A DNA stretch of 64,000 nucleotides, taken from the NCBI GenBank assembly GCA_022360015.1, contig JAKSDQ010000247.1, positions 1 to 64,000 on the forward strand, read 5' to 3'. Source of the DNA: Cytophagales bacterium (GTDB taxonomy: Bacteria; Bacteroidota; Bacteroidia; Cytophagales; Cyclobacteriaceae). Every line of letters begins with the position of its first letter. Within the stretch, counting starts at the first letter, position 1. Position numbers and translations under genes: made by a program. The notes beneath the pieces are model-generated. The model was not told where the DNA came from. It did not search any database and worked only from the letters and a program-made list of their open reading frames with translations. Shown piece by piece: positions 36,079-46,069 of this stretch.

Positions 36079-37243
36079 CCCCCTCTCTTTTTCGCCTGGT
36101 TTTAAACAGGTAACCAGGTAGTTTTTTCAAACTTTCTATATTGTGCACAGGTGCGAGGATGTCAATATATGGCAAAGCACATTTCATTCCGGCCACGTCT
36201 GGTTTAAAATCAGGGGCACCAGCCAGTGGGTTGAGCCATATAACTTTGCCGGATGTGCTGTATATATCTTCCATACTTTGTTTAAGCAGCGAAATATCCC
36301 CGGTATCCCAGCCGTCACTAACTATCACTACCACGGCTTTTTTGCTTAGGTAGTGCTGGCCATGGTTTTGGATGAAGTCATTGAGAGATTGCCCGATTTT
36401 GGTACCACCAGCCCAGTGATTAACACTTTTTGTTAAACCCTTCAGAGCCAGTTCGAAGTTTTTATTGCCGAGTTGTGGGCTCACGTGATATAAAGAAGTG
36501 CTGAACACAAAGGTTTCAATACGGCTGTAAACGTGTTGAAAAGCATAAAGAAACTGAATGAGAAAACGGCTGTATAACGCCATGGATTTGCTTACATCAC
36601 ACAGAATTACAAGATTCAGGTCTGTTTCCTTGTTTTTTTTGTAATACAAATCTACGATCTCGCCGCCTCTTTTCAGGTTGTTTCTTATTATTCTCCTTAA
36701 ATCGACATTTTTATGTTCAGGTGTCACTACAAATCTTCGCATTTTACGGTTGACTATGGATTTGGCAATTTTTCTGATGATGTTTTTAAGTTCCCAAAGC
36801 TCATCATCTGTAAAAGCTGCAAAATCTTTTTGTGACAGACTAACCTGGTCACTGTAAAGGGCCATCTCCTGTTGCTCTTCGACGGTATTTCCATACAACC
36901 AGTTTTTAAGGGCATCGAACGATGGCTTTTTCCCAGGTGATGATTTAGGTGCTTGTGCCGCTTCATCAGATGGTTTAACTTTTGAGTCTACGGCTTTGTT
37001 CAACTCACGCCAATAGGTATCGAACAATTTATCAAATTCGGCAGCCTGTTTTTTGGTTTTTGTCAGGGTCAGTTTTAATACGGTACACAGATCATTCCAT
37101 GAATTGATACGAACCAAAGTCATCGCCCGCAGCGCATCCGACTGAGTATCTGGCCCAATACTGTAGCCATGACCTCTCAGATAGCGACAAAAGGAGATAA
37201 TATGCTCAGTCAATGAAGTTCTTCTCGATACAAAACCTTCCAC
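36068..37243 (-). CDS. coxE: CoxE-like VWA-domain protein
   Basis: The protein is 391 residues. An N-terminal helical region is followed by a von Willebrand A domain at about 205-375. The metal-ion site begins with DVSKS at 216-220 (Asp-x-Ser-x-Ser), with later acidic and threonine positions near GGTKIGQSL and IVSDGWDTGD. CoxE works with the CoxD AAA ATPase in maturing the molybdenum-copper or related centre of CO-dehydrogenase-type hydroxylases. It is last in a five-gene minus-strand operon, 15 bases after the ATPase gene, and overlaps the convergent coiled-coil gene by 11 bases. Confidence 0.88.
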   Translation of the reverse strand: MEGFVSRRTSLTEHIISFCRYLRGHGYSIGPDTQSDALRAMTLVRINSWNDLCTVLKLTLTKTKKQAAEFDKLFDTYWRELNKAVDSKVKPSDEAAQAPKSSPGKKPSFDALKNWLYGNTVEEQQEMALYSDQVSLSQKDFAAFTDDELWELKNIIRKIAKSIVNRKMRRFVVTPEHKNVDLRRIIRNNLKRGGEIVDLYYKKNKETDLNLVILCDVSKSMALYSRFLIQFLYAFQHVYSRIETFVFSTSLYHVSPQLGNKNFELALKGLTKSVNHWAGGTKIGQSLNDFIQNHGQHYLSKKAVVVIVSDGWDTGDISLLKQSMEDIYSTSGKVIWLNPLAGAPDFKPDVAGMKCALPYIDILAPVHNIESLKKLPGYLFKTRRKREGVRN

Positions 37244-37258
37244 AATATTGCTTTTAGT

Positions 37259-38155
37259 TCAGGCATTCAATTTGGAAGATACCCCTACTTTTTCAAATAA
37301 TTCAGATAAAGAGTCCTGCGTATTTCTGATATCCTGCCAGTCTTTCAGGATAATACCGAGTGTATCTTCTACGATGGATTGATCAAGGCTGGATAAATGT
37401 AAGGCTGCAAGTGCCATGGCCCAATCCATGGTTTCTGCAACCCCGGGAATCTTTTCCAGTTTCATCTTTCTGATTTCCTGCATAAACAGGGTGATTTGCT
37501 TGGCGAGTTTTTCGTCGATATCGGGTACTTTTCTTTTGATTATGGCTATTTCTTTTTCAAAATCCGGAAAGTCAATCCATAAATAAAGGCAGCGCCTCCG
37601 CAGTGCCTCTGACAGCTCCCTGATACTGTTACTGGTAATCACTACCCTTGGAATACTACCAGCTTTTATCGTACCAATTTCAGGGATTGAAATCTGCCAA
37701 TCTGATAAAAGCTCAAGTAAAAAACTTTCAAATGCCTCATCCGCCCGGTCCACTTCATCAATGAGCAAAACCGTTGGCCCTTCCTGGGAAATCGCTTCCA
37801 GAAGTGGTCTTTTCAGTAAAAAACGGTCACTAAAAATGCTGTTTTCTTTTTCCTCAATACTTTTGTCACCGCCTTCTTCCATTTTCAAGTGCAGCAGTTG
37901 CCGCTGATAATTCCATTCATAAATAGCGTGATTGGCATCAAGTCCTTCGTAGCATTGTAACCTGATTAACTTGGCTTTTAATGCCTGGCTCATTACCTTG
38001 GCAATTTCTGTTTTTCCTACACCGGCAGGTCCTTCTACGAGTAGTGGTTTATTTAATTGCATCGATAAAAAGACCGACATGGCGATTTTCCGATCAGTGA
38101 TATATCCCTGGCTGTTAAGCAATGACTCAACATGACTTAATTTTTCTGACTGCAT
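37259..38155 (-). CDS. coxD: CoxD-like MoxR-family AAA ATPase
   Basis: The protein is 298 residues. Walker A is GPAGVGKT at 42-49, Walker B is VLLIDEVDRAD, and sensor 1 lies in VVITSNSIRELSEALRRRC, the last part acting as arginine-finger region. The MoxR lid follows. In the characterised CO dehydrogenase system CoxD is a chaperone-like ATPase needed to build the active site, and it pairs with a VWA protein, here the next gene. About 75 bases separate it from the FAD subunit gene, so it is probably part of the same transcript. Confidence 0.9.
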   Translation of the reverse strand: MQSEKLSHVESLLNSQGYITDRKIAMSVFLSMQLNKPLLVEGPAGVGKTEIAKVMSQALKAKLIRLQCYEGLDANHAIYEWNYQRQLLHLKMEEGGDKSIEEKENSIFSDRFLLKRPLLEAISQEGPTVLLIDEVDRADEAFESFLLELLSDWQISIPEIGTIKAGSIPRVVITSNSIRELSEALRRRCLYLWIDFPDFEKEIAIIKRKVPDIDEKLAKQITLFMQEIRKMKLEKIPGVAETMDWAMALAALHLSSLDQSIVEDTLGIILKDWQDIRNTQDSLSELFEKVGVSSKLNA

Positions 38156-38229
38156 ACAATCATTCGATATTTAAAAAAAGCGGAAACCATATTCCGCTTT
38201 TACAACTTGGATATTATGTTTTAATTTAA

Positions 38230-39090
38230 TTAAAGATTGTCTGCTGCTTCCATCAAGGCCCTTTTGGCATAAACTTTAGCCAAATGCCTCCTGTAATCTT
38301 CAGACGCAAAGTGATCACTTAAGACATCTGCATCCAATGCGGCTTTTTCGGCGGCAATGGTGATGTTATCGACATCCGGGGCATGTCCTGTCAATGCCTC
38401 CTCTACGGCAGCATCGCGAAAAGCATTGGCCGAAACACCGGTAAAAGCCAGTTTTACGTTATCACACAAGCCATTATTTTTACTGATAATGGCGGCACAA
38501 CCAACCAGGGCAAATCGTGAGGCAGGTTGCATGCATTTTGTATAGGCCGTGCCTGTATTACCATGAGGAATCGGAATCCTTATCTCAGTAATGATCTCAT
38601 TTTCTGCCAAAGAAGTGGTATACAATCCCAGGAAAAAATCATGGGCATTGATGGTTCTTAGCCCGTCCGGACCTTTCAATACAAGCACAGCGTCTGTGGC
38701 AAGCATCCCGGCTGGCCAGTCGGCTGCCGGATCGGCATGGGCCAGACTCCCTCCTATTGTACCCATGTTTCTTACCTGCACATCCCCGATACTTCCCGCA
38801 ATCTGTGACAACATGGAGATTTTACCTTTGATTAGTTCGGAAGACTCAATTTCATAGTGCGTCGTAGCTGCCCCGATACATATTGTATCATCTTCCTCTT
38901 TTATATATTTTAACTCGGGTATACGATTGATATCCACCAGTTTAACCGGGTTATTTAAACGCAGCTTCATGGCCGGAAGCAAACTATGACCTCCAGCCAA
39001 CAACTTGGCTTCATCACCATACTCTACAAGGTATTTTATAGCCTCATCGATCGTGTTAGCCCTTTCATAATCAAACTTACTAGGTATCAT
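38230..39090 (-). CDS. FAD-binding (medium) subunit of a CO-dehydrogenase/xanthine-dehydrogenase-type hydroxylase
   Basis: The protein is 286 residues. FAD contacts are seen in AKLLAGGHSLLPAMKLR (pyrophosphate loop) and VRNMGTIGGSLAHADPAADWPA (second flavin motif). A CO_deh_flav_C-type domain follows (YTKCMQPASRFALVGCAA). It passes electrons from the Fe-S subunit to the acceptor. It lies 11 bases after the large-subunit gene. Length and motifs agree with CoxM/CutM proteins. Confidence 0.93.
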   Translation of the reverse strand: MIPSKFDYERANTIDEAIKYLVEYGDEAKLLAGGHSLLPAMKLRLNNPVKLVDINRIPELKYIKEEDDTICIGAATTHYEIESSELIKGKISMLSQIAGSIGDVQVRNMGTIGGSLAHADPAADWPAGMLATDAVLVLKGPDGLRTINAHDFFLGLYTTSLAENEIITEIRIPIPHGNTGTAYTKCMQPASRFALVGCAAIISKNNGLCDNVKLAFTGVSANAFRDAAVEEALTGHAPDVDNITIAAEKAALDADVLSDHFASEDYRRHLAKVYAKRALMEAADNL

Positions 39091-39101
39091 AATATGCTGC
39101 T

Positions 39102-41471
39102 TTATGGGTTATTGTGTATAGCTTTCCAAACTTTTTCGGGGGTCACCGGCATTTCCAGATCTTTTATGCCAAAAGGGGCCAATGCATCTATAACCGCATT
39201 CACTACTGCAGGTGTAGCGCCAATGGTTCCCGCCTCGCCGGCACCTTTAACGCCCAACGGATTATGTGGACACGGAGTCACGGTTCTGTCGGTTTCAAAT
39301 GAGGGTAAGTCATCTGCCCTTGGCATGGTATAATCCATGTAACTCCCGTTGATTAACTGTCCGGATTCATCATAAATCGCTCCCTCAAACAATGCCTGGC
39401 CAATGCCTTGCACCAAACCTCCATGAATCTGTCCATCTACGATCATCGGGTTAATGACATTCCCAACATCATCACAGGCTACAAACTTTTTCAAATCTAC
39501 TTTACCGGTTTCCGTATCTACTTCCACTACAGCAATGTGTGCGCCGAAGGGATAAGTAAAATTAGCAGGGTCATAAAAACTTGCGAAGTCCATCCCGGGC
39601 TCGAGTCCTTCAGGATAGTTATGTGGTACATAGGCAGTCAGGGCCACATCACCAAAAGAAATGGATTTATCTGTTCCTTTTACTGTCCATTTCCCATCTT
39701 CAAATTGCAGGTCATCTTTCGATGCTTCCAATTTATGAGCAGCAATTTTCGCGCCTTTTTCAATTACTTTTTCAATGCCTTTCATTATGGCACTACCACC
39801 GACAGCCAGGCTTCTTGAGCCGTATGTTCCCATGCCGAAAGCTACTGACTCCGAATCTCCATGGATGATCTCTACATCTTCCATAGCAATACCGAACTTG
39901 TCGGCCACTATTTGGGCGAAAGTAGTTTCATGACCTTGGCCATGGGAGTGTGAACCGACATATACACTTACCTTTCCGGTAGGTTGTACGCGTACCTGGG
40001 CAGACTCGTATAATCCTGCCCTGGCTCCAAGGGCGCCCACCACAGCCGAAGGTGCGATTCCACAAGCTTCAATGTAAGTCGAAATGCCTATACCGAGTAA
40101 TTTACCATTTTCCCTACCCTGCGCCTGCTCTTGCCTTAACTCTTGATAACCAACCATATCCATTGCCCTTCTTAATACAGGTTCATAATTACCACTGTCA
40201 TATTGCAGGGCAACCTGGGTTTGATAGCCAGGTTGGTTGACTCCGTCAAAAGGTGGAATAAAGTTTTTAAACCGGAGCGCTGCCGGATCTACGTCCATCT
40301 CCAGGGCTGCTTTATCGATCAGCCTTTCCAAAAGATAGGTAGCTTCGGGGCGACCGGCCCCACGATAGGCATCTACCGGGGTAGTATGGGTAAACACGCC
40401 GGTAACATCAACATGGATAGCAGGGGTGGTATATAAACCCTGCAATAATGTGCCATGCAGATAAGTAGGAACACATGGCCCGAAAGTACTTAGATAAGCT
40501 CCGAGGTTGGCAAAGGTTTTTACCCTTAACCCTACTATATTTCCTTCTTTATCAAATCCCATCTGGGCTTTGGTTACATGGTCGCGGCCATGACAGTCCG
40601 TCATAAAGCTCTCACTTCTTTCCGCCGTCCATTTCACCGGCTTACCTATTTGCCTCGAACACCACGTCATCAGGGCTTCTTCGGTATAGTGAAATATTTT
40701 GCTACCAAATCCCCCCCCGACATCAGGTGATACCACCCTTACTTTATGTTCGGGTATACCCAGTACAAATGCGCACATCAGCAGCCGGATCAAATGCGGA
40801 TTCTGGGAGCTGGTATATAAGGTGTATTTATCATTGGTGCTGTCGTAATCACCTATAGCACTCCGTGGTTCAATGGCATTGGGTATTAATCTTTGGTTAA
40901 CAAATTCAAGCGTAGTAATATGGTCGGCTTGGGCCATTGCCTGATTAGTTTTTTCCCGGTCACCCAATTCCCAATCAAAAGAAATGTTATTAGGAACGTC
41001 TTCATGAACCAATGGGGCGCCCTCCTCTACAGCCTCCTCTGCATGAACCACTGCTTCCAACGGTTCATAGTCAATTTTCACCATTTCAGCCGCATCTTTG
41101 GCAAGCGCTTTTGATTCGGCGATCACTACGGCCACTGAATCGCCCATATACCGCGTTTTATCAGCCACCAACAACGGGTGTGGCGGTTCCTTCATGGTAT
41201 CACCATTTTTGAAATCCACCTGCCAGCCACATGGAACACCGTTGATTCCGGCTTCCGCAATATCCTTGCCAGTGAATATGGCTATGACTCCTTCCATAAC
41301 TTCGGCCTCACTGGTATCGATATTCAGAATTTTTGCATGGGCATAATGACTCCTGATGATTTGTGCATACAGCATGCCAGGTAAAACAATATCATCAGTA
41401 TACCTTCCTTTTCCCGTTATAAACCGCTTATCTTCTACCCTTTTAACCGATTTTCCTATTATATTAGTCAT
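39102..41471 (-). CDS. Molybdopterin-binding (large) subunit, form-II CoxL-like aerobic hydroxylase
   Basis: The protein is 789 residues of the xanthine dehydrogenase family. Cofactor motifs include [28 protein letters not shown], and the base glutamate at 746 in GAGEAG. The active-site loop is AYRGAGR at 368-374. That is the form-II signature; true CO dehydrogenases (form I) have AYXCSFR with the Cu-binding cysteine, which is absent. So the substrate is probably an aldehyde, purine, other heterocycle or unknown compound, rather than CO. The start overlaps the Fe-S subunit stop by eight bases. Together the three subunits form a (LMS)2 enzyme. Confidence 0.94.
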   Translation of the reverse strand: MTNIIGKSVKRVEDKRFITGKGRYTDDIVLPGMLYAQIIRSHYAHAKILNIDTSEAEVMEGVIAIFTGKDIAEAGINGVPCGWQVDFKNGDTMKEPPHPLLVADKTRYMGDSVAVVIAESKALAKDAAEMVKIDYEPLEAVVHAEEAVEEGAPLVHEDVPNNISFDWELGDREKTNQAMAQADHITTLEFVNQRLIPNAIEPRSAIGDYDSTNDKYTLYTSSQNPHLIRLLMCAFVLGIPEHKVRVVSPDVGGGFGSKIFHYTEEALMTWCSRQIGKPVKWTAERSESFMTDCHGRDHVTKAQMGFDKEGNIVGLRVKTFANLGAYLSTFGPCVPTYLHGTLLQGLYTTPAIHVDVTGVFTHTTPVDAYRGAGRPEATYLLERLIDKAALEMDVDPAALRFKNFIPPFDGVNQPGYQTQVALQYDSGNYEPVLRRAMDMVGYQELRQEQAQGRENGKLLGIGISTYIEACGIAPSAVVGALGARAGLYESAQVRVQPTGKVSVYVGSHSHGQGHETTFAQIVADKFGIAMEDVEIIHGDSESVAFGMGTYGSRSLAVGGSAIMKGIEKVIEKGAKIAAHKLEASKDDLQFEDGKWTVKGTDKSISFGDVALTAYVPHNYPEGLEPGMDFASFYDPANFTYPFGAHIAVVEVDTETGKVDLKKFVACDDVGNVINPMIVDGQIHGGLVQGIGQALFEGAIYDESGQLINGSYMDYTMPRADDLPSFETDRTVTPCPHNPLGVKGAGEAGTIGATPAVVNAVIDALAPFGIKDLEMPVTPEKVWKAIHNNP

Positions 41472-41949
41472 GGAAAACCTCCTTTTTCACTTTTTCGGAA
41501 GCATACTGAATCGCTTTCACAATGTTATGATAACCGGTGCATCGACAATAGTTACCATCTAAGGCCTCCCGAATCTGATCTTCGGTAGGATCAGGATTGC
41601 GAGCTAACAGTTGGGCGGCAGTCATAATCATGCCGGGCGTACAAAACCCGCATTGAAGACCATGCTGTTCTTTAAATCCCTCCTGGATAGGATGTAACTC
41701 GTTGTCATTTGCCAGTCCTTCGATGGTGGTAATTTCCAAGCCATCTGCCTGAACTGCTAACATTGTACATGACTTTACTGCCTTGCCGTTTACCAGAACA
41801 ACACAGGCTCCACAATTGCTGGTATCACATCCTATATGGGTACCGGTAAGGTTTAACACTTCCCTTAAATAATAGGCAAGCAGTAACCTCGGTTCCACCT
41901 CGTGGGATTGTGACTGACCATTTACTTTTAAATGAATAAGGCTTCCCAT
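41464..41949 (-). CDS. 2Fe-2S (small) subunit of the molybdenum hydroxylase
   Basis: The protein is 161 residues. The plant-ferredoxin-like cluster has Cys41, Cys46, Cys49 and Cys61 ([10 protein letters not shown] and SC). The second cluster uses Cys100, Cys103, Cys135 and Cys137 (QCGFCTPGM and CRCTGYHNI). There is no Tat signal, so the enzyme is cytoplasmic. It is first in the operon S-L-M-D-E and overlaps the large-subunit start, indicating coupled translation. Confidence 0.95.
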   Translation of the reverse strand: MGSLIHLKVNGQSQSHEVEPRLLLAYYLREVLNLTGTHIGCDTSNCGACVVLVNGKAVKSCTMLAVQADGLEITTIEGLANDNELHPIQEGFKEQHGLQCGFCTPGMIMTAAQLLARNPDPTEDQIREALDGNYCRCTGYHNIVKAIQYASEKVKKEVFHD

Positions 41950-42280
41950 TGGTATAGTTAATTTAGTGTAAATTGTATGAGGAGTATTCTTCAGTGATTT
42001 TTCAACTGAAAAAACAACCCCTTAATTAATAAACTGGTATTGTCATATTTAATCGAAAATCCTGTGAAGGATTGTCTATGCAACCCTGATTCACGGCTTT
42101 CCGATTCTATACAGGCCTGATACGGGGGATCGAAATTTGCATCACTGCCAGAATGCAAATCAACAAATGCTGAAAATCAGGGTTTACATTACTATCATAA
42201 AATACTAAGATTAATCTTAATTCGCAAATGGCAAAAGGAATATCCCCAATTAAATTGGTGATGATATAATGCTATGATAA
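41950..42280. other. Intergenic region upstream of the hydroxylase operon
   Basis: 331 bases without a gene. It contains an inverted repeat ATTTGCAT (42135-42142) and ATGCAAAT (42153-42160) separated by 10 bases, about 190 bases before the Fe-S subunit start. It could be an operator, but no regulator gene is adjacent. No clear promoter boxes were picked. Confidence 0.4.
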
Positions 42281-42949
42281 TCAGACCAACAGTTCCTGTA
42301 AAGATTCGATGGTCCAGTCCGGCTCCAAATCCAGGTTTTCTATAAGGGAGTTATTCCTATTTAACCAAATGGTTTTGAAACCAAAGGACTTGGCACCGGC
42401 CACGTCCCACGTATTAGTTGAAACGAAGGCAATATATTCTTTGTCGATTTCCAGGCCACTAATGGCCAGTTGGTAAACACTTGGCATAGGCTTAAACTGG
42501 CTGATCACATCGACACTGATGATACGGTCGAATATATGGTCGAGGCTGTTATGATCAACTGCAGATTTGAGCATTTTGTAATCGGCATTTGAGAGCACCG
42601 CCAACCGATGTTTTCTCCTCAACTGATCCAAGGCTTCCTGCACTTCAGGATAGGCGGCCACCACCTGATACCTCAACATCATATCATCCAGAATATCCCT
42701 GGTAAATTCCACAGCATACCGGCGGCAGGCGTGTTGCAAGGCATCTCCGGTCACTTTTGAAAATGGCTCATACCTGCCCATTAATGATCTCAGCCAGGTA
42801 TATTCCAATTGCTTATGGCGCCATAACCTGGCAATGTCCTTTGACTTTTTTCCGTAGTAATGGTCTAAGCGGTCATCTAAAGAGCTTATATTAAATAAGG
42901 TGCCATAAGCATCAAATACGATGGCTTTTAGCTGTCTTAAATTCAACAT
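42281..42949 (-). CDS. HAD-superfamily hydrolase, haloacid dehalogenase type II-like
   Basis: The protein is 222 residues. The nucleophile motif is VFDAYGTLFN (first Asp about residue 13), motif II is in VLSNADYK, and motif IV is in STNTWDVAGAKSFG with the acidic residue. WLNRNN follows, as in type II 2-haloacid dehalogenases. The DAYGTL motif and the STNxWD motif are both family-typical. The enzyme could release halide from 2-haloacids or act as a phosphatase on an unknown compound; the sequence cannot separate these. It is on the same strand as, but 330 bases before, the hydroxylase operon. Confidence 0.87.
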   Translation of the reverse strand: MLNLRQLKAIVFDAYGTLFNISSLDDRLDHYYGKKSKDIARLWRHKQLEYTWLRSLMGRYEPFSKVTGDALQHACRRYAVEFTRDILDDMMLRYQVVAAYPEVQEALDQLRRKHRLAVLSNADYKMLKSAVDHNSLDHIFDRIISVDVISQFKPMPSVYQLAISGLEIDKEYIAFVSTNTWDVAGAKSFGFKTIWLNRNNSLIENLDLEPDWTIESLQELLV

Positions 42950-43135
42950 TGAATAAAAATTTTTAGCGTTAGTTTCTTATATTTAATCACTTTGGATATT
43001 TGGGACCAATACTTTTCTTCACTCAAGTGCATAAAAATATTTATTAATCACTTTACTTTCAAAATTGTGTACCGTGTTTTAAGCTTTTCCAAAATACAAT
43101 AATTTTAAATTTTTTAAACCACCATAAGTCATTCA

Positions 43136-43666
43136 ATGAATCTAAAAAGCGCAATATTAAAGGATTACTCAAAAAAACATGCCTCTCAACTGGCTGACTA
43201 TATAGGAGAAGATACCGAACGTTTCGATGAGTTAATGCAACTTTTTCTTGGAAATACCTACATCATCACACAACGGTCTGCCTGGGTGGTTGGTATCTGT
43301 TGTGAAAGATACCCTTCTTTAATAACACCGTACCTGGAAAAAATGATATTGAACCTGCGAAATGATGTACATGACGCCGTAAAAAGGAACTCTGTCAGAA
43401 TATTACAAAACGTTGACCTGCCGGATGAGTTATTGGGAGAAGCCGCAGATGTCTGTTTTCAGTTGCTTTCATGTCGTAGTGAACCTGTGGCGGTTAAAGT
43501 CTTCAGCATGTCGGTCTTATTAAATATTGTAAACAAAGTTCCCGAACTTAAAAATGAATTAAAAATTATCATTGAAGACCAACTCCCCCATGCCTCTCCG
43601 GGTTTTCTGTCAAGGGGAAAAAAAATTTTGAAGGCGCTCGAAAAAATTCAAAGCACTTCCACATAG
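43136..43666 (+). CDS. HEAT-repeat-like hypothetical protein
   Basis: The protein is 176 residues, all helical by pattern, with no signal peptide. It resembles short HEAT-like repeat proteins (TQRSAWVVGICCERYP, DAVKRNSVRILQNVDLP, AVKVFSMSVLLNIVNKVP), each pair forming a helical hairpin as in bacterial adenylosuccinate-lyase-annotated or DNA-alkylation-repair-like proteins. It probably serves as a binding scaffold. The start ATG is good, after an AT-rich region. The broken small gene follows 20 bases later. No specific function can be named. Confidence 0.75.
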   Translation: MNLKSAILKDYSKKHASQLADYIGEDTERFDELMQLFLGNTYIITQRSAWVVGICCERYPSLITPYLEKMILNLRNDVHDAVKRNSVRILQNVDLPDELLGEAADVCFQLLSCRSEPVAVKVFSMSVLLNIVNKVPELKNELKIIIEDQLPHASPGFLSRGKKILKALEKIQSTST

Positions 43667-43685
43667 CGGCACCGAAACCGCGACC

Positions 43686-44004
43686 ATGAATATGGAATTA
43701 TTTGGTAAAAAAGGAAAGTCTTTAAATAAATACGGAATATGATGTGTCCTGCCAGGATGATATCGTCTCTCTTGATTTTTCTAATTTGTTTTCAGCCGCT
43801 ATTTATGAAGCCTATGGAGAAATGGCATTCAAAAATTCATACCCGGTCTCCCCTATTACTAATTTTGTAATGGTTGAAGGGGATAAATTAACCCTACAAT
43901 TGAGGTTTACAGGAAGAATTGGGGCAAACGGTCTTGGCGGTATCACCATTGAAGGAAATATCAGTAGCTATGATATTCCCGACATGCCTGAAACACGAGA
44001 TTGA
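43686..44004 (+). pseudogene. Small hypothetical gene with an apparent frameshift
   Basis: ATG 43686 opens a frame that reads MNMELFGKKGKSLNKYGI and stops. A second frame, open from 43726, reads YDVSCQDDIVSLDF and continues to 44004 with convincing protein character (AIYEAYGEMAFKN, LTLQLRFTGRIGANG). Joining them near 43737, where one extra base appears, gives a continuous protein of about 105 residues. The length of 319 bases fits one inserted base. Without the join, the second part would need a GTG start at 43744. The family is not recognised. Confidence 0.55.
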
Positions 44005-44103
44005 ACCGCTAAGCATACCCATAAAAACCAATCTGTTGTATTGGTAAAACAGTTTTAAATGCATTTTTTATTAATTACTTTTTTGTTGAAAATTTCCCGG
44101 AAC

Positions 44104-44136
44104 AATGCCAAGCGGACCGTAATCCGCGTTGGCATT
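44104..44136 (+). repeat. Strong stem-loop
   Basis: AATGCCAAGCGGA (44104-44116), a 6-base loop and TCCGCGTTGGCATT (44123-44136) pair along almost their full length with one bulged base. A short TTT follows. It may end the transcript of the small gene upstream or mark the leader of a very short reading frame just downstream. Confidence 0.55.
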
Positions 44137-44158
44137 TTACACCCAAACCAAAAAAACT

Positions 44159-44236
44159 ATGAAAAAGCAACCTGGGCTGCTGTCTACTTTGTTACCGTAT
44201 CAAAATAATAATCTGTTACCGGAACATCTTCTTTAG
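44159..44236 (+). CDS. Possible 25-residue peptide
   Basis: ATG 44159 follows an A-rich stretch 23 bases after the strong stem-loop. It encodes a short peptide starting MKKQPGLLSTLLPYQ and ending LPEHLL. The length is too short for statistical support, and no family is recognised. It is included because of its placement behind a defined structure. Confidence 0.15.
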   Translation: MKKQPGLLSTLLPYQNNNLLPEHLL

Positions 44237-44267
44237 CCAGATAGCTCGTGTTGTCTGTGGTTGCTGT

Positions 44268-44453
44268 TTATTGTCGAATATTTGCATGCCTGGCAAACCT
44301 GTACCTGGTCTGAACCTGGCATTTGAGTTCATTGTAAAACATTAACACCTCCCTGATTGCGGATTTCATTGCTTTTAACGCTCCCAACCAACCTGTGAGC
44401 AAAATCAACAGTGCAATAATGATCCCCAACATGTCAATCAATTTCTTTTTCAT
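44268..44453 (-). CDS. Possible small membrane protein
   Basis: 61 codons. A basic start MKKK precedes a hydrophobic helix (MLGIIIALLILLTGWLGAL), then a polar tail. The pattern is plausible for a small membrane protein, but the plus strand of the same region also shows a hydrophobic frame, so chance is a real possibility. Confidence 0.3.
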   Translation of the reverse strand: MKKKLIDMLGIIIALLILLTGWLGALKAMKSAIREVLMFYNELKCQVQTRYRFARHANIRQ

Positions 44454-44913
44454 AACGCATCCGATACCATTCGTTCGGGATTTTCTTTTTCCGTTTTTGT
44501 GGTTGTTTGTGATGGTGCTTTTATTTTGTTTCGATGCAAAACTATTTCATGATATGGTAGGTAGAAATTTTTGTAAGTAGACACCAGGTGTACACGTTTT
44601 ATTAAAGTGGTATACAGCAGGTCAAAATGTGCCTAATTTGGCTAAAAACGAAAATTTTAAAGCATTAGTTTTTACAAAAAAATGATTATCCAAGGAAAAA
44701 AATGGAGACAAAGTCAAGAATCTATGAAAAACTCTATGGGTTTAAGAAAAAATCACCTGTCCTGCTGACCACGATTTTTTATCAGGACAAAGATTAATTA
44801 ATTCCGGAGGTATAAGCTTCAGAGTTTGTATTAATTCTTCTTTGGAAACTATGAAGTCTCCGGAAACAACATGGACATCTCACACCTTAGATTATTGATT
44901 GATCATGTAATTT
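44454..44913. other. AT-rich intergenic region
   Basis: About 460 bases with no supported gene. A 31-codon frame at 44701-44796 (starting METKSRIYEKLYG) exists but has no further support. No terminator or repeat was recognised. Confidence 0.4.
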
Positions 44914-45867
44914 CTATTCATCCCATAAGTCTGCAACTGTGTAGGGAGAACCCGGCATTGTCCAGAACACCCCCCTTACGTATCGGGCATGTTTGTCGAG
45001 TTTTGAGATTTTCTCCATATCTTCGGTATTCAGTTGCACATTTGATGCTTCAAAGTTTTGTTTAAGACGTTCCGGATTTACAGACTTGGGGATCACCGCC
45101 GTACCTCGCGCCAGGGCCCATTGAATAAGCACCTGCGCGGGTGAACATCCTTTAGCATCAGCAATGTTTTTGATAATTTCGTTATCCAGAAGGCTGGTTT
45201 CGTCTTCTGACTTTAAAAAATCAGGCCGGTCTTTCGAACCCAATGGTGAATAGGCCGTGAGGAAAATATTGTTTTCATGACAATAACTTACCAGCTCAGG
45301 CTGTTGCAAAAAGGGATGCATTTCGACCTGGTTCATTTCCGGGCGAATATCACAGGCTTTTAACAGCTCAGATAGTTTTTTTACACTGAAATTTGAAACG
45401 CCAATATGTCTTGCCAATCCTGCTTTGCACAGGGCTTCCATACCTTTCCAGGTTTCGGGTATAGGCCTTTCCTCCAGGCTCACAAAGTCCTCCCCTTTCT
45501 CAGGAAAAAGTATACCGGCTTTAAGCGCGACCGGCCAATGTACCAGATACAAATCCAGGTAACTTAACCTTAGATCTGACAGTGTCTGCTGCAATGCTGC
45601 CTCAACATTTTCCTGGCCATGAGCGTTATTCCATAGCTTCGAAGTTATCCACAATTCCTCCCTTTTCACATCACCTGCCCGGAAAGCATCATCCAACGCT
45701 TGTCCAACTTCTACCTCATTCCGGTAAATGGCAGCGCAGTCGAAGTGCCTGTAGCCAATTCTGATTGCTTCCCTTACTGCATTGTATACATCGCCGGGCG
45801 CTGATTTCCAGGTACCTAAACCCAACATTGGCATTTGGTCGCCATTTTCAAATTCTAAAAATTTCAT
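44914..45867 (-). CDS. Aldo/keto reductase
   Basis: This is a 317-residue NADPH-dependent reductase of the AKR (beta/alpha)8-barrel fold. The catalytic tetrad is complete: Asp43, Tyr48, Lys77 and His110 (HFDCAAIY, TSKLWN, YLVHWP). The coenzyme region near the C-terminus reads VIPKSVNPERLKQNFEA. It would reduce aldehydes or sugars; the substrate is not determinable. It is cytoplasmic, with no signal peptide, and stands alone between intergenic stretches. Confidence 0.95.
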   Translation of the reverse strand: MKFLEFENGDQMPMLGLGTWKSAPGDVYNAVREAIRIGYRHFDCAAIYRNEVEVGQALDDAFRAGDVKREELWITSKLWNNAHGQENVEAALQQTLSDLRLSYLDLYLVHWPVALKAGILFPEKGEDFVSLEERPIPETWKGMEALCKAGLARHIGVSNFSVKKLSELLKACDIRPEMNQVEMHPFLQQPELVSYCHENNIFLTAYSPLGSKDRPDFLKSEDETSLLDNEIIKNIADAKGCSPAQVLIQWALARGTAVIPKSVNPERLKQNFEASNVQLNTEDMEKISKLDKHARYVRGVFWTMPGSPYTVADLWDE

Positions 45868-46069
45868 AAGTACGGTTGTTACTTTTACAAATAATTTGAC
45901 TCTGTATTAAATTCTTAGCAGGATCTTACTTGTACGCTGCATTTAATCAAAAATAAATCAATTAATTAAAAATTTTACAAGGTATTGTCTAAAAATGCCA
46001 CACTAAGTCGCTGCATTATGTATATTTATGCACCTTAAATATAAATGTTTCAACTACAATCTTTGATCA

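Noticed and set aside
39114-41562. Many antisense frames across the molybdopterin subunit gene
   Set aside because: They mirror the GC-biased third positions of the real gene; none has a recognisable motif.
36068-41949. Calling the operon a true CO dehydrogenase
   Set aside because: The active-site loop is AYRGAGR; the copper-binding cysteine motif of form I is missing.
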